From MPNP01 sp965221445 (lineage in GTDB: Bacteria; Pseudomonadota; Alphaproteobacteria; Rhodobacterales; Rhodobacteraceae): a stretch of 64,000 nt of DNA. The stretch lies in assembly GCA_965221445.1 (NCBI GenBank), contig CBDCSF010000013.1, positions 1,488,001-1,552,000 of the forward strand, given 5' to 3'. Position numbers and translations under genes: made by a program. The notes below the pieces were generated by a model. The model ran no database searches and was not told the DNA's origin. It saw nothing but the letters and a program-made list of their open reading frames with translations. Shown piece after piece: positions 44,132 to 52,734 of this stretch (the first letter of the stretch is position 1; each line of letters opens with the position of its first letter).

Positions 44132-44338
44132 ATGAAAAAACTGGTTCTTGCAGTTGCACTTTCGGGATTGGCATTTGGTGCCAACGCTGGGGGGTTGGAT
44201 GATGCTGATACTTCAGACGAAATGGCTGCTGATCCTGAAATGATGGAACCAGAGGTAGAGGATCCCTCTGAAGGAGGTGGCGGTTTTAACATGCTAACCC
44301 TCCTTTTGGTTGCTCTGCTTGCGGTCGCATTTAAGTAA
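44132..44338 (+). CDS. Small secreted acidic protein with a C-terminal hydrophobic tail
   Basis: 68 residues. ATG 44132 has a GGAGG site and begins a clean signal peptide (MKKLVLAVALSGLAFGANA). The mature part is very acidic (DDADTSDEMAADPEMMEPEVEDPSE), then glycines and a hydrophobic C-terminal helix (MLTLLLVALLAVAFK). No family is recognised. The open frame extends upstream to 44015, but that part does not look coding. Confidence 0.65.
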   Translation: MKKLVLAVALSGLAFGANAGGLDDADTSDEMAADPEMMEPEVEDPSEGGGGFNMLTLLLVALLAVAFK

Positions 44339-44349
44339 TCACTTTCTAA

Positions 44350-44378
44350 AACTACCTGGACAAATTGTCCAGGTAGTT
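44350..44378. terminator. 29-base palindrome after the small acidic protein gene, possible bidirectional terminator
   Basis: A 14-base arm starting AACTACCTGG at 44350 pairs perfectly with the arm ending at 44378 around a single central A, 11 bases after the stop. It lies between convergent genes and lacks a clear T-run. Confidence 0.55.
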
Positions 44379-44407
44379 CATTAGGTTAGGTTCCCTAAAG
44401 ACTTGGG

Positions 44408-45259
44408 TTAACCGCCCAGACCTTTTTTGTAGTCGGGATATTTGAGACTGTATCCCAAAACCTGTGTCAGTCTTTGATTCCTGACTTTTTTGGATTCAGA
44501 GTAGAAACTTTGCGCCATTTCGCTGAGTACTGCATCCTCAACTTTGATCCCTTGGGGTTTGGGGAGTTCCAGTAATTCCGCAGCGTAATCGATTACCTTG
44601 TCTGACCGTTCGGGAAGATTGTCACAAAGGTTGAATATACCAGTGGAAGCCGGGCTGGATATGGCTTTGGTGACAGCACCAGCGATATCTTCAACATGGA
44701 TCCGGTTAAAATATTGATCTGGTTTGATTATTTTTCGCCTGTTACCTTTTCTAAGCTGTTCCAAGGGACCTCTACCCGGTCCATAAATACCAGCCAACCG
44801 AAAGATACAAAGCGGTACGCCTAACTGTTCAGCAAAATTCCCCCAGGCAATTTCTGCCTTTACTCTATATCTACCCCTTTCAGTGGTTGGGCTAACGGAT
44901 GTACTTTCATCAACCCAGTCACCTCCATGATCACCATAAACAGCTGTAGTTGAAAAATACCCAATCCATCTGAGATTGGCAATTTGAGCCTTTGGAACCT
45001 GTTCCAAATACTCAATAACTACATCATTTCCCTGCTTTGGAGGGATTGAAACCAGCCAATGAGTCGAGGCTCTCATGACTTCATCAAGATCTTCTCCTGG
45101 CCAAATTATGCCCTTTATCCCGTTTTGCTCCAATATATTTCTTGAGCTAATAGACCTGGTTGTCCCTGAAACTCTCCAATTCCCGCAACACAAAAGTTCT
45201 TTGGCGGTTTGCGTAGAACTATAACCACAACCAAAGCAAAGTAGATGATTCATAGACAA
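44408..45259 (-). CDS. SDR-family NAD(P)-dependent epimerase (YeeZ-like)
   Basis: 283 residues, an atypical short-chain dehydrogenase with the N-terminal fold LLCFGCGYSSTQTAKELL (G-x-G-x-x-S) and a core DxxAGIYGPGRGPLEQLRKG segment with Tyr in the YxxxK-like position. It is related to YeeZ and sugar-nucleotide epimerases; the reaction is unknown. Third gene of a leftward cluster: FzlA-like GST, queG, this gene. Confidence 0.8.
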   Translation of the reverse strand: MSMNHLLCFGCGYSSTQTAKELLCCGNWRVSGTTRSISSRNILEQNGIKGIIWPGEDLDEVMRASTHWLVSIPPKQGNDVVIEYLEQVPKAQIANLRWIGYFSTTAVYGDHGGDWVDESTSVSPTTERGRYRVKAEIAWGNFAEQLGVPLCIFRLAGIYGPGRGPLEQLRKGNRRKIIKPDQYFNRIHVEDIAGAVTKAISSPASTGIFNLCDNLPERSDKVIDYAAELLELPKPQGIKVEDAVLSEMAQSFYSESKKVRNQRLTQVLGYSLKYPDYKKGLGG

Positions 45260-45302
45260 CCTGTTTAACTAGAGTGCCGGATTGAATGTAAAGGGTGAAG
45301 GT

Positions 45303-46340
45303 TCAGCATTCAGCTAATTGCTTTTCAGCCCAATGTGCGGCATCGGCAACAATTGGGTCCGGGTCTGCCCTTAGCTTAACGACCACCGGTAATAGATCCC
45401 TGAGGTTGGAATTTCCGATGGCGTATAGGACATTTCTTACAAATCTGTTCCTGCCAATCCGAATGATCGGCCCCCCTCGAAACATTTCTCTGAATTGTAC
45501 ATCATCCAAGCATGCCAATTTCTTTAGGGATGGGGACTCCAACTCTTTTCTTGCATGATACCTCGTTTCACTCCCTAACTTGGCAAATTTGTTCCAGGGA
45601 CAGACTTGCAGACAATCATCACAACCAAAAATCCTGTTTCCAATGCCCTTACGTAGATTTTCCGGTACTGGCCCCTTATGTTCAATAGTCAAATAGGAAA
45701 TACACTTTGTTGCATCCAGCTGGTACGGTTCTGGGAAAGCATTGGTAGGGCAAATATCCAGACATCTGCGACAGCTACCACAATGGTCACTTTCTGGCTC
45801 ATCGGGAGTTATTACAATCGTTGTGAATATAGCACCCAGGAAAAACCAGTTACCAATTTTCCTGTTGACCAAATTTGTATGTTTGCCTTGCCATCCGATT
45901 CCGGCAGCTTGCCCCAAGGGTTTTTCCATCACTGGAGCAGTATCAACAAAGACTTTGATTTCAGCGTGACTTTGTTGCTGAATAAGCCACCTTCCAATCC
46001 TTTTCAATCTTTTTTTGATTAAATTATGATAGTCTTTATTTCGGGCATAGAGGGCAATTGTACCTTTGTCCACTTCCTTGAGGTTTTCAAGGGAATTGGG
46101 TTCCTGAGAATAGGAATCTGCGAGCATGATTATTGAACGGGCTTCGGGCCACAAACCATGGGGATTACTTCTCCATTCCGATCTTTTTTTCATCCAATCC
46201 ATTGTTCCGTGATAATTGGAGGAAAGGAAATGTTGCAATCTGGGTTTTACTTGGGGAATGGAATCTGGTGAACAAATTCCTACGGCTTCAAAGCCTTCCT
46301 TTAAGGCCAGTTGTTTTAATTCTTGCTTCAGATCAATCAA
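45303..46340 (-). CDS. queG: Epoxyqueuosine reductase
   Basis: 345 residues. Cobalamin-dependent reductase that makes queuosine in the wobble position of four tRNAs. Two [4Fe-4S] clusters are held by CGSCRRCLDICPTNAF and CDDCLQVCPWN, and the C-terminal part has HEAT-like repeats (FVRNVLYAIGNSNLRDLLPVV). Its start overlaps the upstream GST gene by 8 bases, so the two are coupled. Confidence 0.95.
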   Translation of the reverse strand: MIDLKQELKQLALKEGFEAVGICSPDSIPQVKPRLQHFLSSNYHGTMDWMKKRSEWRSNPHGLWPEARSIIMLADSYSQEPNSLENLKEVDKGTIALYARNKDYHNLIKKRLKRIGRWLIQQQSHAEIKVFVDTAPVMEKPLGQAAGIGWQGKHTNLVNRKIGNWFFLGAIFTTIVITPDEPESDHCGSCRRCLDICPTNAFPEPYQLDATKCISYLTIEHKGPVPENLRKGIGNRIFGCDDCLQVCPWNKFAKLGSETRYHARKELESPSLKKLACLDDVQFREMFRGGPIIRIGRNRFVRNVLYAIGNSNLRDLLPVVVKLRADPDPIVADAAHWAEKQLAEC

Positions 46341-47022
46341 AATCTACATTCGCATAATGGATCGGGGGAAAATAACCAGGTATATGATCGGATAAAATGG
46401 GTTTGAATGCTCGCCTTGATTTGATTCTCGAATACCAACCTTTTATTTCAGCAAAATCCTCCTGATGCCAGTCAATATACCCCACATAATCAAGACAGGA
46501 AAGATGAGCAGCAACAGCGAAATCCGCCAAGGTTAATTTGTTTCCAGCGACCCATCTCCTATGCAATATTAGAAACTTTAGATATTTCGCATGGTATTTT
46601 AGATTATTCAAGCCATATTTTACCCGTCTTTCATCGGGTGAGCCTTTCTTCTGAATTCTTCGCAACATCCTTTCAAAAACCAGAACAGAGGTCACTTCCT
46701 GGTTAAATTTCTCATCGAAATAAGAAATTAATCGACGCATTTCACATTGCTCTTTCGGGTCCTGTGGAATCAGCGAAACGGAATTATCCAGAGCGATAGC
46801 TTCAATATATTCACAGATGGCCTGACTATCTGCAAATACTTCCATCCCGTTTCTAAGGGCCGGTACCTTGCCGGAAGGATTTAGTTTTTGAAAGGCAATT
46901 CGTTTCTCCCAGTATCTTTCCTCCCTCAAGGTAAAATCAATCCTCTTTTCTGCCAAGACCAAGCGGACCTTACGACAAAAGGGCGAGAGAGGATAATGGT
47001 AAAGAATGTAGGAATGTTCCAT
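46333..47022 (-). CDS. Glutathione S-transferase-like protein, FzlA-related
   Basis: 229 residues with a thioredoxin-fold N-terminal domain (LYHYPLSPFCRKVRLVLAEK, PSGKVPAL, DSQAICEYIE) and an all-helical C-terminal domain. The adjacent queG gene and the sequence pattern fit the alphaproteobacterial FzlA group, which binds FtsZ and is required for division in Caulobacter. Function here is inferred from family only; an ordinary GST is possible. Confidence 0.8.
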   Translation of the reverse strand: MEHSYILYHYPLSPFCRKVRLVLAEKRIDFTLREERYWEKRIAFQKLNPSGKVPALRNGMEVFADSQAICEYIEAIALDNSVSLIPQDPKEQCEMRRLISYFDEKFNQEVTSVLVFERMLRRIQKKGSPDERRVKYGLNNLKYHAKYLKFLILHRRWVAGNKLTLADFAVAAHLSCLDYVGYIDWHQEDFAEIKGWYSRIKSRRAFKPILSDHIPGYFPPIHYANVDFD

Positions 47023-47202
47023 TTCGCACTATTACTTATTTCAGACTGAATACAGCAAGTAGTACTCTGGTTTTTTCCTGACCAGAGATACAATCTGAAA
47101 GACGTTTTTTTAATTAGCGAAATAAAGGGGTGAATTTCAAGCCATTTCAGGTGAAAAACAAGATAATGTTCTGATAAATTGAAAACAGAACACAAACTTC
47201 CC

Positions 47203-47221
47203 TCCCCTGAGAATCAGGGGA
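47203..47221 (-). terminator. Hairpin downstream of the phasin gene
   Basis: TCCCCTGA and TCAGGGGA form a perfect 8-bp stem with a 3-base loop, 28 bases after the phasin stop on the minus strand. Only a weak T-rich stretch follows. Confidence 0.5.
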
Positions 47222-47248
47222 AGGACAAATTTAGTAAAACCGAATTAA

Positions 47249-47662
47249 TTAGGCAGCAGGTTCTTCCTTCAAAGTCTTTTTAACCTTTCTGGTTGGTACT
47301 TTTGGTTTGGGCTTTTCAATAATTTCGACTTCAGGTGTTGCTTCAACTTTGATATCCCCCATAAAGATATCAATGGTTTCCTTTTGTACCTTTTGAATCA
47401 ATTCTAAAGAATTCTTGAGGTAATTTGCTGTTGCACCACTGCTTGTTGAAACTATACTGACCATTGCTTGAGATAGTAGCTCAGGATTATGGAAATCTGA
47501 AACCACTTTTCCAAAGCCATCAACCAGCTCCTGATTCATATTTCTGGAGTATTCCGCATTTCTTTCAGCTACGGAAAGGGAGAGTTGAATCAAACTCTTA
47601 TTTATTTCTTCTGCCATGCTTAAGTTTTCAGAAAATTGGGGAAGGGTATAATGTTCTGTCAT
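47249..47662 (-). CDS. Phasin family protein
   Basis: 137 residues, mainly amphipathic helix (residues 15-105) with a disordered, Lys- and Pro-rich C-terminal tail (EKPKPKVPTRKVKKTLKEEP). It fits phasins that coat polyhydroxyalkanoate granules. No PHA synthase gene is in the window, so granule storage is suggested rather than shown. Confidence 0.75.
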   Translation of the reverse strand: MTEHYTLPQFSENLSMAEEINKSLIQLSLSVAERNAEYSRNMNQELVDGFGKVVSDFHNPELLSQAMVSIVSTSSGATANYLKNSLELIQKVQKETIDIFMGDIKVEATPEVEIIEKPKPKVPTRKVKKTLKEEPAA

Positions 47663-47851
47663 TTTGATGTCCTAATTACTATGTAATAACGGTTGGTTTA
47701 AGTGTAATTGATGATGTCGAATTATTTAATGCTGCATTGCAGAAAAACAAGGATTGAAAAATTATTTTTCTTATTTGTGTTAAGGAATCAATTAATTATT
47801 GATTTCTTTGAAAAGATTTTTGTAAGGAAGTTGTTTTGAAAAGATTTTTCT

Positions 47852-50674
47852 ATGTCTGAGACCTACCTTAATCCTTCACCTACTGTCTCAGATGAGATAA
47901 AAAAAACCACTTGCTATATGTGTGCTTGTCGATGTGGTATAGACGTTCACCTTAGGGATGGAAGGGTTAGATTTATCCAGGGCAATAAGGACCACCCGGT
48001 AAATCGTGGTGTCCTTTGTGCCAAGGGTTCTACCGGAATGCTACACCTGGAAGCACCTTCAAGGTTAAACGCTCCCCTACTCAGAGTAGGAGAAAGGGGA
48101 GAAGGAAAGTTCAAGATCATTTCCTGGGATGAAGCCTTGACTTTGGCCACAGGTTGGCTGGAGAAAGTAAGGTCCGAAGATCCTAGAAAGTTGGCTTTCT
48201 TTACTGGTAGGGACCAGAGCCAATCACTCACTGGATGGTGGGCTCAACAGTATGGCACTCCCAATCATGCTGCTCATGGCGGATTTTGTTCAGTCAACAT
48301 GGCTGCTGGTGGTATTTATACCATAGGCGGTTCTTTCTGGGAGTTTGGCCAACCTGATTGGGATGAGTGTAAATTGGTAATGCTTTTTGGGGTAGCCGAG
48401 GATCACGATTCAAATCCCATAAAAATGGGCCTTTCGGCCATACGAAGGAATGGGGGTAAGATTATCTCAATTAACCCGGTAAGAACCGGCTATTCAGCAA
48501 TTGCCGATACCTGGATAGGTATTAATCCAGGTACAGATGGATTACTCGTTATTGCTATAATAGGGGAATTGCTCAGGTCTGGTTGTATTGATATCGAAAG
48601 TTTGCGATACCATACCAATGCCTCTTGGCTGGTTAATATATCCAAAGGTCCAAATAAAGGGTTGTTCGTTAGAGATGACCAGGGGAACCCACTCGTTGTG
48701 GACAGTTTTTCCAAGAAACTGACCTCGCATCTTGACCTTGGCACTCAACCCCTTTTGTCAGAATCCATCGAAACCTCTGATGGAACGAAGGCTACAACAG
48801 TCTTCAACCTGATGGTAGAAAATTATCTCCAATCCCAATATCTACCTGAAAATGTAAGTAAGAAAACGGGAATCCCTGCCTCTGTAATTCAGGGATTGGC
48901 ACGGGAGCTATACCAGGTTGCCATAGAACAATCAGTTGAAATCCCCCACCCCTGGCGGGATATTTATGGCAAGGAACACAAGACAATAAAAAAACGACCG
49001 GTTGCTCTCCATGCCATGCGAGGAATTTCAGCCCACTCCAATGGATTTCAAACCTGCAGATCTCTTCATTTGCTCCAGATACTTCTTGGAACCATTGATG
49101 CCCCTGGAGGAACACGTTACAAGCCGCCATATCCAAAACCCTACAGTATTCACCCCTCTCCAGCAAAATACGAAGGACCGAATACTCCTTTATCTGGTCC
49201 CCCCCTGGGATATCCTAAAGGTCCCGAAGATCTGCTGGTTGACACGGACGGCACCTCACAAAGGATCGACAAGGCTTATTCCTGGGAAGCCCCACTCGCT
49301 GCTCATGGCATGATGCATTCAGTTATATCTAATGCAGCTGCTGGAGATCCCTACCCAATTGAAATCCTATTCTTGTACATGGCCAATATGGCTTGGAATT
49401 CATCCATGAATACCCCTTCTGCCATGAGGGATTTAACTGCCAAGCATCCTGATGGAACTTACAAGATTCCCAAGATTATTGTTTCCGATGCTTTTTCTTC
49501 GGAAATGACCTCTTTTGCCGACCTGGTGCTTCCAGATACAACCTATTTCGAAAGATACGATGGAATATCATTACTTGATCGCCCCATAGGTGAACCAGAT
49601 TTGGTTGCAGATGCCATCAGGTATCCAGTTGTTGAATTAACCAGGGATGTCAGACCTTTTCAAGATGTACTGCTGGAATTAGGAGGTCGATTGAAACTTC
49701 CAGGGTTTGTTACCGACAATAACGAACCGAAATGGAACGATTATGCCCATTATCTAGCAGGCCATGAAAGAAAAAAAGGGATTGGTCCCCTAGCTGGATG
49801 GCGAGGTATTAACGGTGATAAAATAGGAAGAGGTGAACCTAATCCTGACCAAATAGAAAGATATATTGAAAATGGAAGTTTCTGGTCAACTAACATTCCT
49901 GAAAGAGCACTTTTTTTCAAACACGTTAACCAAGATTATCAGGAATGGGCTGTTTCAATGGGTTTTTATGATTCCCCAAACCCCTTCAAGCTGGAAATCT
50001 ATTCCGAGACATTGCGCAAATTCCAATTGGCAGGTGAGGGGTATGGCTCAAATCAGCCACCAGAGGAATTGAAAAATCGAATTATTGAATCATTTGATCC
50101 CTTCCCATCCTGGTACCCACCCGGGAATATATCAGAAGAAGATTATCCTTATTCAGCTATAACCCAAAGACCAATGGCCATGTACCATTCCTGGGGGTCA
50201 TTAAATCCTTGGCTCCGCCAAATCCATTCAGAGAACAGACTATTTGTTCCAGAATCAATATGCGAAAAGGAAAACCTACGAGAGGATGACTGGGTTTGGG
50301 TGGAATCGCCTACCAACCGGATTAGAGTTCAGGTTAAACCAATGAAGGCGGTTAATGCCAATACCCTTTGGACCTGGAATGCCATAGGTAAGCGTTCAGG
50401 AGCATGGAATCTATCTCCTGATTCTCCGGAAGTTACTAGAGGGTTTTTGCTTAACCATTTGATTTCTGAGCTTTTACCCGAACAACCTGATGGACATCGT
50501 TGGGCAAATTCCGACCCTATAACAGGTCAGGCAGCCTGGTATGATCTCAAGGTAAAAATATGGAAAGCGAAGGAAGAAGAAGGCATCTATCCTGAATTCA
50601 AGTCTCAAGAGGTTCCACCAAATTCAGAACCGGTTCCTTCAATGCTTCGGTATGGCAAGGAGTGGACTGGATGA
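47852..50674 (+). CDS. Molybdopterin oxidoreductase large subunit (SoeA-like)
   Basis: A 940-residue member of the DMSO reductase superfamily. The N-terminal [4Fe-4S] site is Cys21, Cys24, Cys28 and the later Cys in GVLCAKG. The Mo ligand is probably the Cys in HGGFCSVNMAAGG. There is no Tat signal, so the enzyme faces the cytoplasm, as in the membrane-bound sulfite dehydrogenase SoeABC, whose subunit set (large subunit, four-cluster ferredoxin, membrane anchor) is the one found here. Oxidation of cytoplasmic sulfite to sulfate is the best guess; tetrathionate, thiosulfate or polysulfide reductase relatives share the layout. Its stop overlaps the next start (ATGA). Confidence 0.85.
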   Translation: MSETYLNPSPTVSDEIKKTTCYMCACRCGIDVHLRDGRVRFIQGNKDHPVNRGVLCAKGSTGMLHLEAPSRLNAPLLRVGERGEGKFKIISWDEALTLATGWLEKVRSEDPRKLAFFTGRDQSQSLTGWWAQQYGTPNHAAHGGFCSVNMAAGGIYTIGGSFWEFGQPDWDECKLVMLFGVAEDHDSNPIKMGLSAIRRNGGKIISINPVRTGYSAIADTWIGINPGTDGLLVIAIIGELLRSGCIDIESLRYHTNASWLVNISKGPNKGLFVRDDQGNPLVVDSFSKKLTSHLDLGTQPLLSESIETSDGTKATTVFNLMVENYLQSQYLPENVSKKTGIPASVIQGLARELYQVAIEQSVEIPHPWRDIYGKEHKTIKKRPVALHAMRGISAHSNGFQTCRSLHLLQILLGTIDAPGGTRYKPPYPKPYSIHPSPAKYEGPNTPLSGPPLGYPKGPEDLLVDTDGTSQRIDKAYSWEAPLAAHGMMHSVISNAAAGDPYPIEILFLYMANMAWNSSMNTPSAMRDLTAKHPDGTYKIPKIIVSDAFSSEMTSFADLVLPDTTYFERYDGISLLDRPIGEPDLVADAIRYPVVELTRDVRPFQDVLLELGGRLKLPGFVTDNNEPKWNDYAHYLAGHERKKGIGPLAGWRGINGDKIGRGEPNPDQIERYIENGSFWSTNIPERALFFKHVNQDYQEWAVSMGFYDSPNPFKLEIYSETLRKFQLAGEGYGSNQPPEELKNRIIESFDPFPSWYPPGNISEEDYPYSAITQRPMAMYHSWGSLNPWLRQIHSENRLFVPESICEKENLREDDWVWVESPTNRIRVQVKPMKAVNANTLWTWNAIGKRSGAWNLSPDSPEVTRGFLLNHLISELLPEQPDGHRWANSDPITGQAAWYDLKVKIWKAKEEEGIYPEFKSQEVPPNSEPVPSMLRYGKEWTG

Positions 50675-51417
50675 CCTCACTTCCTCATTCCACCGAACGT
50701 AAACTTGGTCTGGTCATTGATCTGGATGTATGTGTGGGTTGCCATGCCTGTGTAACCAATTGCAAGGCTTGGAATACTAGTGGTTACGGTGCTCCTTTGG
50801 CTGATGAATCTCCTTACGGAGATGATCCCTCGGGAGTCTGGCTAAACAGGATTCACAGTTTTGAAACCGAAAAAGAAGAAATGAGTGGACTTGTTCACTT
50901 TCCCAAAAGCTGTTTGCATTGTGATGATGCCCCATGTGTCACGGTTTGCCCCACCGGTGCTTCCTATAAACGGGTTTCCGATGGGATAGTCCTAGTTGAT
51001 GAGTCGAAATGTATGGGGTGTGGATTGTGTGCATGGGCCTGTCCATACGGGGCACGTGAGATGGACCCCTCGGAAGGTGTTATGAAAAAATGTACCCTGT
51101 GCGTAGATCGAATCTACAACGAAAACTTACCTGAAGAGGACAGGGAGCCAGCCTGTGTCAGAACCTGCCCAACCAACGCCAGGTTTTTTGGAGACCTTTC
51201 GGACCCTGAATCAGAGGTATCCAAACTGGTATCTCAAAGAGAAGCTGTTGATCTTATGCCTGAACAGGAAACAAAACCCGTTAATCAATACCTTCTTCCG
51301 ATTGAAAGATATGGAGTTGAAGACCTGGGAAGTCCTGACTTTAACCTCGCGTCCCTCGCATCCCGGAAATCAGGTGGAATCCTTTCCTGGGTTGATAACC
51401 TTCTCAAAAGAAACTAG
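50671..51417 (+). CDS. Iron-sulfur subunit with four 4Fe-4S clusters (SoeB-like)
   Basis: 248 residues from ATG 50671, which lies in an ATGA overlap with the large-subunit stop and has AAGGAG 8 bases upstream. Four cysteine groups are visible: CVGCHACVTNCKAWN, CLHCDDAPCVTVCPTGA, CMGCGLCAWACPYGARE and CTLCVDRI with CVRTCPTNA. It carries electrons between the molybdenum subunit and the membrane anchor. Confidence 0.93.
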   Translation: MTSLPHSTERKLGLVIDLDVCVGCHACVTNCKAWNTSGYGAPLADESPYGDDPSGVWLNRIHSFETEKEEMSGLVHFPKSCLHCDDAPCVTVCPTGASYKRVSDGIVLVDESKCMGCGLCAWACPYGAREMDPSEGVMKKCTLCVDRIYNENLPEEDREPACVRTCPTNARFFGDLSDPESEVSKLVSQREAVDLMPEQETKPVNQYLLPIERYGVEDLGSPDFNLASLASRKSGGILSWVDNLLKRN

Positions 51418-51425
51418 GCAGACAA

Positions 51426-52352
51426 TTGCACCCGGCTGTATCTATAATAGTCTTTTCTACCTTTTCTGGTGTTGGATTTGGAATAAGTTTCTGGTTAGGG
51501 GTACTGGGACATGGTGCCAACTCCCAATCAGCCGTTTTTGCTGGAATCTTTGCCTTCGGTTGGGCTAGCATTGGATTACTTAGTTCCCTTTTTCATCTTC
51601 GAAGGCCCACAAGGGCTGTTCGAGCCTTGTCTCAATGGAAGTCATCATGGCTTTCAAGGGAGGGAATTCTTTCCATTCTAACATTGGGATGTATTTCTCT
51701 GTACACAGCACTTCGATATTTCGATCTTTCTGAAACGGGTGTACTTATCCTTTCCTGGCTTATTTCCTTGCTTTCATTGATAACCGTGTATTCCACCGCC
51801 ATGATTTATACCCAGTTGAAGTCTGTTCCAGCTTGGAATACGTTTTTGACCCCCCTTGTCTATCTTGGTTTTTCCCTGGTTGGTGGAAGCACTTTTATTT
51901 TTAGTTTCATACCGGAGCTTATACATTGGGAAATCACATTTCTAAACCCCGCACTGCTTGTCGGGGGCTGGGTAATATGGATCTTGTGGTGTTTAAGAAG
52001 GGACCAAATTGGAATGGGGGGCTCAAGTGTTGGAACCGCAACCCGATTAGGTAAATTCGGCACTGTAAAACCTTTCGAACCCCCTCATATGGGAGATAAC
52101 TACCTCACAAGGGAGATGGGATATAGGCTCTCCAGGAGAAAGTCCCATTATCTTAGAGGAATTGCGGCGGTGACCGGTTTGCTTGTTCCAGCTATACTTT
52201 ACAGTCTTGTATTTATTGACCCAGAACTTTGGTTTGTTACCCCTGTCCTGATTTTGTTGTTCTGTTTTACATTTGTGGGAATATTGATTTCCAGATGGCT
52301 GTTTTTTGCCGAATCACGCCACACCACTATGCTTTACTATCGTAGCGAGTGA
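51426..52352 (+). CDS. Membrane anchor subunit, DmsC/NrfD-like (SoeC-like)
   Basis: 308 residues with eight or nine predicted membrane helices and the DmsC-type segment GLLSSLFHLRRPTRAVRALSQWKSSWLSRE near helix 2, which carries the quinone-side His and Arg residues. It exchanges electrons with the quinone pool. Starts at TTG 51426, 8 bases after the ferredoxin gene, and closes the three-gene operon. Confidence 0.9.
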   Translation: MHPAVSIIVFSTFSGVGFGISFWLGVLGHGANSQSAVFAGIFAFGWASIGLLSSLFHLRRPTRAVRALSQWKSSWLSREGILSILTLGCISLYTALRYFDLSETGVLILSWLISLLSLITVYSTAMIYTQLKSVPAWNTFLTPLVYLGFSLVGGSTFIFSFIPELIHWEITFLNPALLVGGWVIWILWCLRRDQIGMGGSSVGTATRLGKFGTVKPFEPPHMGDNYLTREMGYRLSRRKSHYLRGIAAVTGLLVPAILYSLVFIDPELWFVTPVLILLFCFTFVGILISRWLFFAESRHTTMLYYRSE

Positions 52353-52422
52353 TGATAACTCGTCAATTGCAGTTCTTTGGTTCGTCGGCTCGTAAAACTA
52401 TAGCTACCTGAAACCTTAAAAA

Positions 52423-52454
52423 AAACGACCTTTCAAAAATAAGAAAGGCCGTTT
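52423..52454 (+). terminator. Terminator of the SoeABC-like operon
   Basis: Arms AAACGACCTTTC and GAAAGGCCGTTT pair with one A/C mismatch around an 8-base loop, followed by an AT-rich stretch. It lies 71 bases after the anchor-subunit stop. Confidence 0.65.
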
Positions 52455-52734
52455 AATTTAATCACCAAAAAAGGGAGGAGGTAAGGCGATCGAGTCGCAT
52501 ATAGCAATAACAAAAACTAATTACAAAAAAAATTTTACTTATATATAAAATTTTATTTGAAAACTGTGTCATTATGAACACACTATTTGGTTTTTCTCTA
52601 TTTTCAGATATTTACTCAACGAGATAGATCCCGATTGGAATCAAGAAAAAACAGCTACCTGGTTTTAAGAGATTCAGCTGAGCTTTGATGTACCGTCCCT
52701 AAAGGGATAATGGGAATTTAGACCAAAATCCCTT
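52455..52734. other. Intergenic region between the convergent SoeC-like and gltB genes
   Basis: No gene seen in these 280 AT-rich bases. A ribosome-binding-site-like purine run (GGGAGGAGG, 52472-52480) is not followed by a usable start codon. TCCCTTTA and AAGGGAT repeats just after the gltB stop could be part of its terminator. Confidence 0.4.
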
